Below, one piece after another: positions 48,618 through 59,917 of a DNA stretch of 64,000 nucleotides. A model generated the notes under the pieces. The model ran no database searches and had not been told where the DNA came from. It worked only from the letters and a program-made list of their open reading frames with translations. The translations under genes were made by a program, and so were the position numbers. Positions within the stretch are counted from its first letter, which is position 1. Each line of letters starts with the position of its first letter. This stretch comes from Coniella vitis (lineage: Eukaryota > Ascomycota > Sordariomycetes > Diaporthales > Schizoparmaceae), in contig WUJK01000004.1 of NCBI GenBank assembly GCA_011317545.1, forward strand, positions 806,001 through 870,000. Direction: 5' to 3'.

Positions 48618-49354
48618 ATGGTATGTTGATTGCAAATTCTCCATCAAATGTCCTTGCTAATCCGTCCCCCGCTTCCCAGTCGCAATCCCTCCGACCGTAC
48701 CTGCAGGCGGTCCGCAGCAGTCTGACCGCTGCCCTCTGCCTGTCCAACTTCGCTTCCCAGACCGCAGAGCGTCACAATGTCCCCGAAGTCGAGGCACGCA
48801 CTTCGCCCGAAGTCCTTCTGACCCCGTTAACTGTTGCACGTAACGAGAACGAGCGTGTCTTGATCGAGCCCTCCATCAACTCTGTACGCATCAGCATCAA
48901 GATCAAACAGGCAGACGAGATTGAGAATATACTGGTGCACAAGTTCACACGCTTCTTGGAGCAAAGAGCCGAGTCATTTTTCATATTGAGGAGAAAACCA
49001 ATCAAGGTGCGACGCATACCTGGACCTCGAGGCTGTTGTGGCTGTTATAACAGTACAGCGCAACCCATGACGGGGGCCTTGCATTCTCTTTTATAAGCCC
49101 AATGTTAACAGATGATGCAGGGGTATGACATATCATTCTTGATCACGAATTTTCACACCGAGGAGATGTTGAAGCACAAGCTGGTGGACTTTATTATTCA
49201 ATTCATGGAAGAGGTGGACAAAGAGATCTCAGAGATGAAGCTCTTTGTAAGTGGCATTGACTACTCCTGGCCCAAACGACTAACTAACATAATGGCACAG
49301 TTGAACGCAAGAGCACGATTCGTGGCCGAGTCGTTCCTGACTCCTTTTGACTGA
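48618..49354 (+). CDS. ARPC4: Arp2/3 complex subunit 4 (ARPC4, p20)
   Basis: Four exons: 48618-48620 (the ATG alone), 48680-49006, 49121-49246 and 49301-49354, giving 169 residues. The first intron (59 bp) starts GTATGT directly after the ATG and ends CCCAG before TCGCAATCC, yielding MSQSLRPYLQAVRSSLTAAL. The rest is near-invariant ARPC4 sequence: LCLSNFASQTAERHNVPEVE, SVRISIKIKQADEIE, FFILRRKPIKGYDISFLITN, and a C-terminus ARFVAESFLTPFD. Human ARPC4 has 168 residues, so length fits. ARPC4 and ARPC2 form the structural core of the Arp2/3 complex that nucleates branched actin, chiefly at endocytic patches in fungi. Starting instead at an upstream ATG without the splice would add a long unrelated N-terminus. 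Confidence 0.96.
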
Positions 49355-51051
49355 AATACCTCCCTTACAGCAACCATAACTCTGGGGGTCGCTGGATGAA
49401 GACAAAGCGAAGTCCCGCAGAAATGAAGGGCAAATGTGATGAAACCAGGAGTTGTAAGGAGTCTCGGCTTATTCCTTGGAGGCTGAAAGAGGGACAGAAT
49501 TGAATATTGCATAGACTAGGTATAATCGCGGGCTCGCAGGGCTTCTCAGATATCATAGCGTCTCACTTTCTATAGTCTACAATATTCTGCTCTGCTAACC
49601 CGCAAGCATATCAAACAATGATTTGTTGCCCTTGACTCTTGTGATTATCTGTGCCTGTCTGTCTGTCTATCTGTCTGTCTGGAATGATGAGTAAAAGCCA
49701 ATCAGTTGTTAAACAGCATATAACTTCGTTTGAGCATTGTAAGCTACTCTTAATGCCTACAGTACCCTTTGCAATATGACGTTGTGCTTCTTGCAAGGTT
49801 CGATGTTGATAGTCAGGTTATTTATCTTGCTATTGGAAGCGCAAATACCTCAGATACATATACAAATTGCTAGGTGTACTTGCTAATTTAGATCTTATTG
49901 CAAGAATGGCACAATAATTCTGATAACGTATTGATCTATTGGGGCGGTGTTACACAGCAAGCATTGCAATAGAAATAATTCATCATAAATGAACTTACTA
50001 ACAATTCACGGGCAGAAGAGATACAGATATCGAGATAGCACTACGAGGTATACTACCACTAAACTGCACAGCACAATAGCTACACGGACCATGGTATTAA
50101 GGTTCCAGGCTGTGGGCACACTGAGGTTATTCACATTTTAGCTAGCTTCTCACAGGTTCTGGGTTGAAACACGCGTATAGGCAGGCCTACTATTGTCTCT
50201 ACGTATTGTTCTGGGCGATGGAGGAAGGCCATTCATCTTCTGTGAATTGCCCTTCTGTTGCCAGCCGGCTCTCATCTTTTGCCCAACCCTCCACCCAATG
50301 CGCCTACCATCACCTCACGCGTCAGCCATCAGACTCACCGCGATCACAATCAGCTGTTGACGCGTCCTGTGTTTCCCCTCTTCCCTGCCAGCTTCCTTCT
50401 ACCCCATTTCCTGCTTCTTCCTCTTCTGCCTCTACAAACCGTTCCATCACAGACCTCGTCCGCTTCTACCTTCCACACGGTTGTGGTCCTAAGGGCGAGC
50501 TTCTTCGCAATCCTGTGTTTCGCCTTCACTCTTTCTTCCCCTCTTCTTCTCATAGACTCGAGGATTGTTGTTGCTGCTTGGCCTCTTGTCCTCTTCGTTG
50601 CGTTCGTTCACGGTCTCTACCGTCGGCTCTTTGCTGAAACGTAGACATTTCCTCCGCCTTGGACTTGGACTTCCTATCGCGCTCCAGAACGCATTAACTG
50701 CGGAGTCAATCAAACGACATTTTCCTTGATCGCTCAGACCTTGCCATCTGCGTCTGCCAGACCCAAGGTATGTTTCTCTGCAGCCTTTGCTCCACGCACG
50801 GCAAAGCTCACCTTCCTACTGGTGTCTTCCCCTGGACAAGAAGCCTGGCTTCGCAGAATGCACCGTGAAACCACATTCAGTAGTTCTCTCGAAACGCCTC
50901 GTTACCCAAAAACTGCCCTCGATTCTGCTCCTTCGTGCTCAACCCATTCTTTGGCTTTGACTTAATCCTATTGTCACGGCAACATTGAAGCTGACCTTTT
51001 GCATCCGCCTCCTCCCAGAGTGCCTCTGATTCAACTCAGACTACCGCAATC
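49355..51051. promoter_or_regulatory. Intergenic: arpc4 3' flank, RRM gene promoter and leader
   Basis: The left half is A/T-rich without open frames. From about 50250 to 50640 the plus strand is strongly pyrimidine-rich, and 50700-51050 continues into the RRM gene start, as expected of a long fungal 5' leader. A sequence AAGGTATGTTTC near 50767 could be the donor of a leader intron. The 157-codon frame at 50164-50637 reflects the CT-rich tract and is not called. Confidence 0.5.
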
Positions 51052-53911
51052 ATGGACGGTGATCAACACAATCGGTTCCAGAAAATGGAGAATGCCAATA
51101 TCCACTTCGATACCAGGATGCACTCGCGTGGTCGACTGTCCAACGGTGGACGGCTTGTTGTCGAAGAGGGACGCGTCCACGACTCTGACACTGGCAGCGA
51201 CGGCAACGGCAGTCTGATGCCGCGCGGTGATGACCCCTTCATTGACCAACAAGCCTACCCTTCAATGAGTGGTGGTATGAGCGCGTCAGGCTCCAGAGTT
51301 CCTGCCTCTGTCAGCAACGATGCTGCTTCATCTTCTTCGCAAATCAACCTTCAATCAATGGGTTCGTCCTCGCAATTGCAGATGAACACTATTCAGGCCC
51401 ATCATGGCTCGCAGATGGGAACTTCTCTTGCTGAGGTTCAGCTCATGAGCACCACTCATCCAGAGCATGGCTTGCGGGTTGACAAGCAGTTTCACAATGG
51501 CCAGAACATCGCCAATGCTGTAATGAATGATTCGTTCAAGAACACTGGAAAGATTCCAGTCGGACCTGTGCACAGTAGTCAAGTTGCTGCTGTAGGACAC
51601 AATGGTGGCCTTCAGAATTCGCATGCCAGTGAGGTGTCGACTATGGCACGTGAACAGCCTGAACAGGTTGCTCAGCAGCTGTACAGAGGCGGCAACCATG
51701 ACAACAGCAACAATGCCTTGCCTTGTCCGCCTTTGGGATCCACAGAAGGTAACATCCACTCATTGGCTGGCAACAATGGGCAGCTGAAGGTTAATGCTGG
51801 TACTCGGAACAACTGGAGCACCCACAGTCGTGCTCAAAGTGATGCCGACGAGAAGGCTATGCTTGCTTTGCAAGCTCAGTTGTCTAGCATGGCAGCTGAA
51901 CAGCACTTGTCGCCTCAGACACAAGTTGAGAATGGCCACGAGGAACGCTGTCAACACCCAGGCAGCAACGCCTTTGCCTCGCCAATGCGGGATCCCGCTG
52001 TCGAGCGTGAACATCCGCAATACATGCCACAGCGCAACGCTTTGGAGACTCCCATTCGCCGCCGCCGTGGTACTGTGAACTCGGACTCGTTCACACCGAC
52101 CTCGTATGTCAACAGTCCGCTCAGCAACTTTGAGAATTCGTTCCCTGCTTCGCCCGCTGTTGCCGCTGGCCGTATGCCCATTCGTACCGAGCCGCGCGAT
52201 TTCGCTCCTCGAGGCGGACCCATTGTCATGAACGAACCTCCTCCACGCTTTGCCTTGAATGATCTCTTGGCCGACAGTGAGCATGACTTCGACTCGCCTT
52301 CTCCCCATCGCCATACCCACGGTCGGGCGCATGCTCATTCGCAGTCGTGCGGAAACTTCTTCGCCCCAACTGAAACCGGTGGCAGTAATGGCAACGGCAA
52401 TGCTCCTGTTTCCGATGGCCAGCAGAGCGGTGTGCAGTCGATTGAGATGCAGTCCCAGGCACTTGTAGTGCGCGAGGAACATAGTGTTCCTGAGTATATC
52501 CGCCAACAGCGTTCCAAGGAATTGAACGATCTGACTGCTGGACCCAAAGGCCTTCCCACTGCTGATGTCGCTCTTCACATTGACAATTTTCCCTTCATCG
52601 AGGGTGCCCGTGCCGCTCAACCCAGTCAGGTTCACGGCGTCGTGAAGCTCAAGAGCGTAAGTCGAAACCGCAATCCGCTTCAAGCGGTCCCTTCTGATGC
52701 GAGCCACTCTGACACCCTTGTTGCAGATTCCTCTTAGCACTACACGGTCCGAGATCGTTGCAATGCTGGGCCGGAACGCCAAGATTCTCAATGACAGTCA
52801 AGAGCCCATCCATATCATTATGGAACGCGTCACCAGCAAGACAGGCTGCGCCTACGTCGAGTTTATGAGTGTACAAGCCGCTATGAACACCGTTGATCGA
52901 CACCAGAAGATTGCCGTCAACGGTCGATTGCCCCGACTTGGAGATCGCCCTGTTGATATGGAGCTGTCGGGCCAAGCTGCCTTGATGCAGGACCTCTTCC
53001 CTCTGGCCAAAGGTGTTCGTTGGGACGGTGCTACTCCCATAATCTTGGAGGCGCACCCATCCCAGCCTTGGCGCTGCTTTAAAGGCTTCATCACGGAAGA
53101 GGAAATGACGGTGCTGGTCAAATGTGTTGAGATCCCGCAGCGCGTACGTTTTGAAGCTGAAGGCACCACATTCCTCTGATTCAGTCAATGCTAATTGTTT
53201 TGTCTACAGTCCCCATTCACCAAGGACTGCCCGCAGCGCCCCTATGAAGCCATCATCAGTATTTTGCGCAAGTTCCCATGGTACATGACGGAGTGCATCA
53301 CCGTGAAGCAGCGTGAGGCCATCTACTCGACGTGCGTGTCTCTGCTGCGTTACTTGCAGCATGCCATCCGCGAGAGGAAGAACGAGAGCTATCTGACCCC
53401 GCAGCTGTACCGGCGCCTGTGGACGTCTGCAATGCTGTGCCACGGCTTCACCGTTACCATGAAGGACAGCATCGCCTGGATAGTCAATCTGGATGAGCAG
53501 CGCATGTATGAGTTCAACATGCCTCGTTTCGGCGATATGTGGGTTCATACGTACACTCTCGTTCCCAAGCCTGGTACTCCCCTGGATGTGATCGAGGTAA
53601 GTTCACTTGCTCACATGCATCTGCAATAGCCGTTACACCCTCTTCAAAGTTGACATGGAGTGCTGACGAATGCACAGTGGTACATTGCCATTATTCGTGA
53701 GGAGACGAACCGCACCGTTGGTCAGTCTATGCCCAACATCCAGGATGAACTCCGCCGCGAGGGCCAGAACACCAGCCTGTACTGGGGATATTTCTTCAAG
53801 GAGCTGTCTCTTCCCTACGGCGAGGCCTTTGACAACATGACCTTGGCTGAGCAGGCTAACCGCGAGTTTTTTGCCGTCTCAAACATCCTCCGTCGTGCTC
53901 TGCCCCAGTAA
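51052..53911 (+). CDS. RRM-domain RNA-binding protein
   Basis: Four exons: 51052-52656, 52727-53143, 53210-53596 and 53678-53911, giving 880 residues; all junctions are phase 0 with GTAAGT or GTACGT donors. Residues 1-535 are low complexity, rich in Ser, Gln, Asn, Gly and His, probably disordered. A degenerate RNA recognition motif follows at about 536-620 (IPLSTTRSEIVAMLGRNAKI, then TGCAYVEFMSVQAAMNTVDR). After it comes a long helical region with no family I can name (for example PYEAIISILRKFPWYMTECI), ending ILRRALPQ. The domain order suggests a cytoplasmic or nuclear post-transcriptional regulator. The start at 51052 is preceded by a CT-rich leader. The next gene downstream, in the same direction, begins 890 bp away. 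Confidence 0.88.
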
Positions 53912-54801
53912 GCGCACGAATCGAAGGAAACTCTGGGCTCTTGAGACACTAGCATTCGGGCTACATCAACAAAAGCGTGAAGGAATGGACTGGTATTCAT
54001 CTTGCTTAGCCTCGTGTGTCTGGTGGTATCAGTGGGGTTCTGCCTGTCAGGCAGAGATTGACATTCGAGGATTGCTGAGGAATGCTTTCATGAGCGCGAC
54101 AATAGACGACTACTTGCGGTTGAGTTTGATGGAAGCATGGTAGATTTGAAACGCAGAAGCGACAACTTCTGTATTCTAACCTTTTCCTGCCGCTCGAGAG
54201 AGGATGGGTTGAATCCGGATCGTGCTTTGCCCGTGGTTTGGGAGTCGATGCTTTCCTGCTCTGCATTTACGTCGAGGGCACCTTCGAAATCTCAGATAGA
54301 TTGCGTCATAGTGACCAAGCCAAAGCAACGCGCACATATCACTCTTCTGATTTGCAGAGTATTTTGAGCGTACAAGTAGAGCTCAGATCAATCTTGACCA
54401 TGGCTTGAGCCCGAGTGGTGTGAAGATTGTGGCTGATCTTGCTTGTACCGCAATTAAACGAGCATTGTACACAATACGCAGTACAAATGTACCCAGGTAC
54501 CTCGTAGACATGTGATACTTCCTCAAAGGGTACTTATGCACATGGCATGCGGGATGCTTATGTAAGGCAGACCATTTGCATTTTTTCAGTGGAGAGGTCG
54601 CTCGATAAGCATCTTATCGCTCGAATTTCCCAATTCTAACCGTCATTGCGCCCAACTTTTCTTCGTCCACCTCTGGCAGCACGCCGCCGCAACGCCATAT
54701 ACGAGTAACGCCAGACGAGAGCAACACACCAGAAAGAGCTCGCTAGCTTTTTCAGACAACCTACCGCTCGGCTATCGCTCAATTACGGCCTCTGGACGGT
54801 T
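53912..54801. promoter_or_regulatory. Intergenic: RRM gene 3' flank and carrier promoter
   Basis: 890 bp between two plus-strand genes. Short frames only. Repeated GTACC/AGGTACCT sequence lies near 54490-54530. The promoter of the carrier gene is expected in the right half. Confidence 0.5.
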
Positions 54802-56128
54802 ATGGCGCAAAACGTGGCGCCGGCGACGTACAGAATGTCGCCGTCCGACAAGCCAGACGCAAGGCGCACTCACACAAACGACGAACAGTTCTCTCCTCTA
54901 GCGCAATCGAGAGAATTGGGCGATTCTATGCTGGAGCCGCGTCAGGATTCCAAGGCAAAACCAGTCATCGCCACAACAGCCTCCAAGTCATGGCACCATC
55001 TGGTAGCAGGAGCGTAAGTCACGGCACCCAATCTTGTCTGCTCGCATGAGGCGATCTTTCTTGCTTTTGAATGGTTCCCAGGTCCTCTGACGATGGTTTA
55101 CACATTCGCAGTATCGGTGGCATGACGGCCGCGACTCTCACCGCTCCCCTTGACGTTCTCAAAACCCGCCTACAGTCCGATTTTTACCAAGCACAACTCC
55201 GCGCGTCCCGTGCCGCATTCGCGCACACCCACACCCACATGAACCCCTTCCGCGCATCGATATTCCACCTTCGAGAAACCCTGCAAATCCTCGGTGCCGT
55301 CCAAAAGCAGGAGGGCTGGCGCGCTCTCTTCAAGGGCCTGGGCCCTAACTTGCTCGGTGTTATTCCAGCGCGGTCCATCAATTTCTACGTCTACGGAAAC
55401 GGCAAGCATTTGATCGCAAACTACATGAACGGTGGGCGAGAGGAAGCCTGGGTGCACCTGGCTGCCGGCCTGACTGCGGGCATCGCGACGAGCACGGCGA
55501 CGAATCCCATTTGGCTGATCAAGACACGGCTGCAACTTGACAAGAATGTGGCCGAGCGCGCAGGAGAGACGGCAGTGCGACAGTACAAGAACAGTCTGGA
55601 CTGCATACGGCAAGTCTTCCGCGACGAGGGCTTCCGAGGCTTCTTCAAGGGCATGAGCGCAAGCTACCTTGGCGCATCCGAGTCGACTCTGCAATGGGTA
55701 TTGTACGAGCAAATGAAGAAGTCGCTGCGCCACCGAGAGGAGCGCATAGTGGCTAGCGGCAGGGAAAAGACATGGTGGGATTCCACCGTAGACCACACAG
55801 GAAAAGCTGGCGCGGCAGGCGGCGCAAAGCTGATTGCCGCAATCCTGGCTTATCCGCATGAGGTGAGTTGATTTTTTCTCTTGCTATGAAGTCAGCTGGT
55901 GATTAACACAAACTCTAGGTCGCAAGAACGAGATTACGACAAGCGCCACTCGCAGATGGCCGGTTGAAGTACACGGGCTTGATGCAATGCTTCAAGCTTG
56001 TATGGAAGGAAGAGGGTCTAGTCGGTTTGTACGGCGGCCTGACTCCTCACTTGCTGCGAACGGTGCCAAGTGCTGCCATCATGTTTGGCATGTATGAGGT
56101 CATTCTTCGGCTTTTTGAAACTCCCTAA
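54802..56128 (+). CDS. RIM2: Mitochondrial pyrimidine nucleotide carrier, Rim2-like
   Basis: Three exons: 54802-55013, 55112-55862 and 55919-56128, giving 390 residues. The first splice joins VAGA to IGGMTAATL and the second joins AYPHE to VARTRLRQ. Three mitochondrial carrier repeats are visible, with signatures PLDVLKTRLQ (about 83), NPIWLIKTRLQ and YPHEVARTRLRQ. The tryptophan variant PIW in the second repeat and the PHE variant in the third match the SLC25A33/36-Rim2 group, which exchanges pyrimidine nucleotides across the inner membrane and supports mitochondrial DNA and RNA synthesis. A polar N-terminal extension of about 65 residues precedes the first repeat; yeast Rim2 (377 residues) has one too. 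A stretch AFAHTHTHMNP is inserted after the first signature. The gene converges on the FAD oxidase gene. Confidence 0.93.
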
Positions 56129-56991
56129 TTCTGGAGGTGAACGAAAGATACATCCCATGTTTCCTGCTAAAATTGGCAGTTCCAAAGAAGCGATATGTGT
56201 ATAAAGGACAACAGAAGGTATCCAGAAAAGATGAGCCGCAGCTGGATACTTATCGATGAGAAGAAGTGCGGCTATACAATGGACAGTGTAAAATGTGACG
56301 GACCTGGGAATAGGGCTACGAAAAAATCTCGACTCAAGTATTCTCGCGAACGCTTGTTGGCGAGATATTGGTGATAACTCATACTTGATCACTCTGATCA
56401 AACTCGGAAGGATATTTGCTGCAGTTGTACTTGTAATTTCAAGCTACATAACCGCAAGAGCTAAATAGTGAAATTAAAGATGGGCAAGCCGTGTGTTAAC
56501 TACACGCGAATTTTGTATATACAAAAGACGCTTCGCTCTCAATACTATCGTGCAAGTCTGGATCCATTCACAGCCGAGTAGACAAGTTGTCGAGTTGTGC
56601 TTCGATGATGGCGAGCATACTGAGAAGACATCAGAGTTTCGCAGTAACAGCAGCAGCCATGATGATGGAAGTTCAATACAAGTGGTGCCGCTGCCGTTCC
56701 TCTAAAAGTCGCAGGCAAGCCATTTTCAACAAAAACGTCTTGCTTCTTTGACAGCCATGCTTGATTATTTCTCAACCACTCATGCCAGGACTCCTTTCGA
56801 GACGCTCAAGAGATTGGAATACAGACGATAAAGACATCCTCAGCTCATGCCTCCATGAGATGAAATGTTATTCGTGTTCGAGGCGAGCTTATGGGCACGA
56901 CTATCTGTGGTGATATCAACCATGATTTTTTTTTTAGTAGAAAATAACGCAGATGTCAATGTCTCGACCACTTTGATGTCCAAGCCCTGCC
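56129..56991. other. Convergent 3' intergenic region
   Basis: 863 bp between the stop codons of the carrier (+) and the FAD oxidase (-). It should hold both 3' untranslated regions. A/T-rich, with no gene seen. Confidence 0.6.
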
Positions 56992-58532
56992 TTATACAAT
57001 GATCCTCGGCACCGCATGCTTGAAGACATTATCGGGGTCATACTTCTTCTTCAACAACACCAGCGTGTCAAAGTTCTCCTGCCCATAAATCTTGTCCAGA
57101 TTGGCATCCTCGTAATCGAGAAAAGCAATATACGCCGAATCACGAACATTGCCCTTGTCCTGCTCCTTGAGCTCCTTCAACAGCCCAGTTCCCCAAGCCG
57201 AAGTATCCTCTTCCAACGTAGGATCAGCCGTCATGGACACAATCTCAACCACATGGTGGCTCTCGCGCTCCTTGAAGACCGACTCCGTGCTCGGTCTGCT
57301 TGACCGAAGGCTGTGAATGCAGATCATGGCGTTGCCGGCGGGCACGGTGCTGTTGTACTTGGCCACAAGCCGCAAAGCCGTCGGCGTCCAGTCCTTTAGA
57401 TTGACGGTGTAAGACCGCCCGTAAACCCCATGTGTCACGAACTTCTCGTTGTCCCTGACGTACTGGGCAAGCGTCTTGGCCTCAGTCGTGTTGACGATGC
57501 AGGTGCCCAATGAGGCGACCTGGTTGATGGCTTTACGGCCCTCGTCATGGTCATCGCCCACCCAGGTGACAATAGCAGCAAGCGTCTTGCCGAGTCCTGG
57601 CAACTCCATGCCAAAGATGTGGACATTGAGCGGAAGGGGTATAGTCATGGCTCCCAGGCCGTTGATCAGGTTGGAACAGGCAGAGTGCATGTCGCTCGAC
57701 TCGTAAATCAGAGTCGCAGCCAGGATCTGTTCCTATTGCAAAGAAAGACAGAACGAATTTGCAAGTTATTAAATGTGCTGGGCGTCTGGGACGCCAATTA
57801 AGTGAGTATAATGAGTTCTCAGGGCCACAATTCACCTGTTTCTGAGGGTAAACCTTGACTGTCAACTCGACCACAACACCAAAAATGGCGCCTGCCCCTC
57901 GGATGCCCTTGATCAGTTCATCGCCATCGTTGACATCCACAATCTCGCCCTTGGCATCCACCAACTTGGCTCCCATGATCTGGTCCACGCCTAGGCCATG
58001 AACGTTTGAAAAAAGTCCATAGCCACCGCCAGTGCTCCAGCCCACATACCCAACAGTGCCTGTAGAGCCGCTACACAACAAAAAGTCAGCCAGTTGATCG
58101 ACATTGCCTGTACCATGACAGCCAATATGGCGAAGCAAGATGACCATACCAAGGCGTAACCAGACCATGCTCTTCCAACGCCTTCAACAGATCCACAGCC
58201 AGCACCCCGCCTCCAACCCTCACCGTCTTTCGATCCTCACTTATGCTCACGCTCTTGATATCCCGCATATCAACAAGAAGCGCATCGTCGATAAGCGTGC
58301 GCCCAACACAATTGTGCCCGCCCGTCCGCACGCTAAACTCGATGCCACTGCTCACGCAAACGCGGACGAGCTCCTGGACATGCTCGACGGTTTGGGGTCG
58401 TACTGCGGCGAGCGGCTTGCCACCGCTGACGACAAACGTGTTGGTGAGAGTTGCGAACTCGGGTGAGTCGGGGTGGTGGAGTTTGATGTGTGGAATCTGC
58501 GCTTCGAGGGATTTCAAGGTTAATTGTGCCAT
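56992..58532 (-). CDS. FAD-linked oxidoreductase, berberine-bridge-enzyme type
   Basis: Three exons on the minus strand: 58532-58150, 58070-57836 and 57732-56992, giving 452 residues. The N-terminal PCMH-type FAD domain reads AAVRPQTVEHVQELVRVC, then SVRTGGHNCVGRT with the candidate FAD-linking His near 73. The first splice creates VTPCGSTGTVGYVGW, giving the second candidate FAD-linking Cys near 128, so bicovalent flavin attachment is possible. GYGLFSNVHGLGVDQI follows. The C-terminal berberine-like segment ends YGQENFDTLVLLKKKYDPDNVF, the usual BBE motif. Such enzymes oxidise sugars, alcohols or secondary metabolites with O2. No signal peptide is seen at the chosen start (MAQLTLKSLE), unlike many secreted relatives. 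An in-frame upstream ATG at 58673 would add 47 residues. No biosynthetic cluster surrounds it. Confidence 0.9.
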
Positions 58533-59212
58533 TGTGATGCGAGGTCTGCAGTAATGCTGTCCGAGGATCGAAGACAGCGATTGTGTTATAAGAAAGGCGA
58601 GGTACGGAGTTTGAACAGGGCAGCAAATAGCAAGAAGATCACGGACAGTCTCGTCAATGGGACGTAGGTTCAACAGCGGTCAAGACACACACATATATAA
58701 ATACACATGCCAGTCCTCAAACCCATCCACCAGCCTCTTTCAACACCAAATCCCCCGGTCCCCCACCTGCTAACCTCCGTGTGCCCCAAGACTTGAGGAG
58801 AACTGAGCTGGCTACAAGGTAGTATACCACTACGGTAGAAGTATACACACAGCTACTTCGTACCTTTTTAGGAGTACATGTGGCCTTGAGTACCATTGGA
58901 CGACGCATAGCAACACCCCGTTAACCAACGTGCAGAAGGATCAACACGACCTGAACTCCCGGAGCCATTTGTCGTTGGTTGCTAGTTGCTAATTTATTCT
59001 CCACTCTTCCTTCTCCATCATTTCGTCTTACCAATATGAGAATCCCTGAACGTGGTGAGGTGAGGGAAGACTTGAGGACGACAATGGACGCATGCCATCG
59101 CATAGTACCTAGCTAGGTAGTGCTTACGATCATCATTCAACATCCGGTCCAACACTCGAGAGCTGTAGGAATGGTCAATATAATACGCGAGAAAAAGTCA
59201 AAAATCAACCAA
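58533..59212. promoter_or_regulatory. Intergenic: FAD oxidase promoter and tRNA 5' flank
   Basis: 680 bp without a gene. It carries the upstream region of the minus-strand oxidase and the 5' flank of the tRNA. A small palindromic CCTAGCTAGG sequence lies near 59107-59116. Confidence 0.5.
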
Positions 59213-59283
59213 GCGCAAATGGTTTAGTGGTAAAATCCATCGTTGCCATCGATGGGCCCCCGGTTCGATTCCGGGTTTGCGCA
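59213..59283 (+). tRNA. tRNA-Gly (anticodon GCC)
   Basis: Seventy-one nucleotides fold as a cloverleaf. The acceptor arm pairs GCGCAAA with TTTGCGC, followed by discriminator A. The anticodon stem CATCG/CGATG encloses the loop TTGCCAT with anticodon GCC at 59245-59247. The T arm is CCCGG-TTCGATT-CCGGG. The internal A box is at about 59220-59230 and the B box GGTTCGATTCC at 59262-59272. No intron. CCA is not encoded, as expected in eukaryotes. Confidence 0.97.
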
Positions 59284-59286
59284 CTC

Positions 59287-59306
59287 TTTTGCACTTTTTT
59301 CTTTTT
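59287..59306 (+). terminator. RNA polymerase III terminator of tRNA-Gly
   Basis: Runs of T4, T6 and T5 begin four bases after the tRNA, the usual Pol III stop signal on the sense strand. Confidence 0.85.
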
Positions 59307-59917
59307 CCCCCCCTCTTCTCCCCACTGAATTCGTTCCAACATTCTGTAGTGAGACTTGGGCTGTACATAGTAAGATCCGATGCTCAAGAGCTGTCAGCCA
59401 ACAGCTTTGAAGATGGATGGATGCTCACTGCTTCCGGAATCCCATTGATTGGAGGTTTTCCCATAGCGGTGTCATATTGGACGAAGTCCACAATTCATCC
59501 GTGTCAGATATGCAAACGATTTGATGAATTCACCTAGCAATCGTTGTCGCAAGGGGTCCTTGGCCATCACATGTACAGCCCATGCTCGTCCTTCCACATG
59601 GAATTTCTTTCACACGATTGGGCGCTTCTATCATACTTGTAGAGCCTCGATAAAGCCAACATCGCCACATTGTCCTATCCCAAACCCTCAGTGTTTAACG
59701 GGTATGCTAAATTCAGAATATGCTAAAGCATGGATCAAGAAACCAAGAATTTGAATCTGGAAATAGCTTCGTTGAAGGATAGAGCCTAACATTTGCGGTC
59801 AACCAGGTTGCCCTTATTGAGATATGGCATGATATATATAGAGAGGGGGAAAAGCAGAGAAAAAGGAAAAAAAAGACAAAAGAAGAAGAAACAACAGAGG
59901 ATCTCTCGCCCGGCCTG
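59307..59917. other. Intergenic, 3' flank of the kinase-like gene
   Basis: 611 bp with only short frames. An AG-rich stretch lies at about 59840-59900, directly beyond the kinase-like stop codon. Confidence 0.55.

Noticed and set aside
51760..52791. 343-codon minus-strand frame opposite the RRM gene
   Set aside because: Shadow of the biased N-terminal coding region; the plus strand continues into a real RRM across introns.
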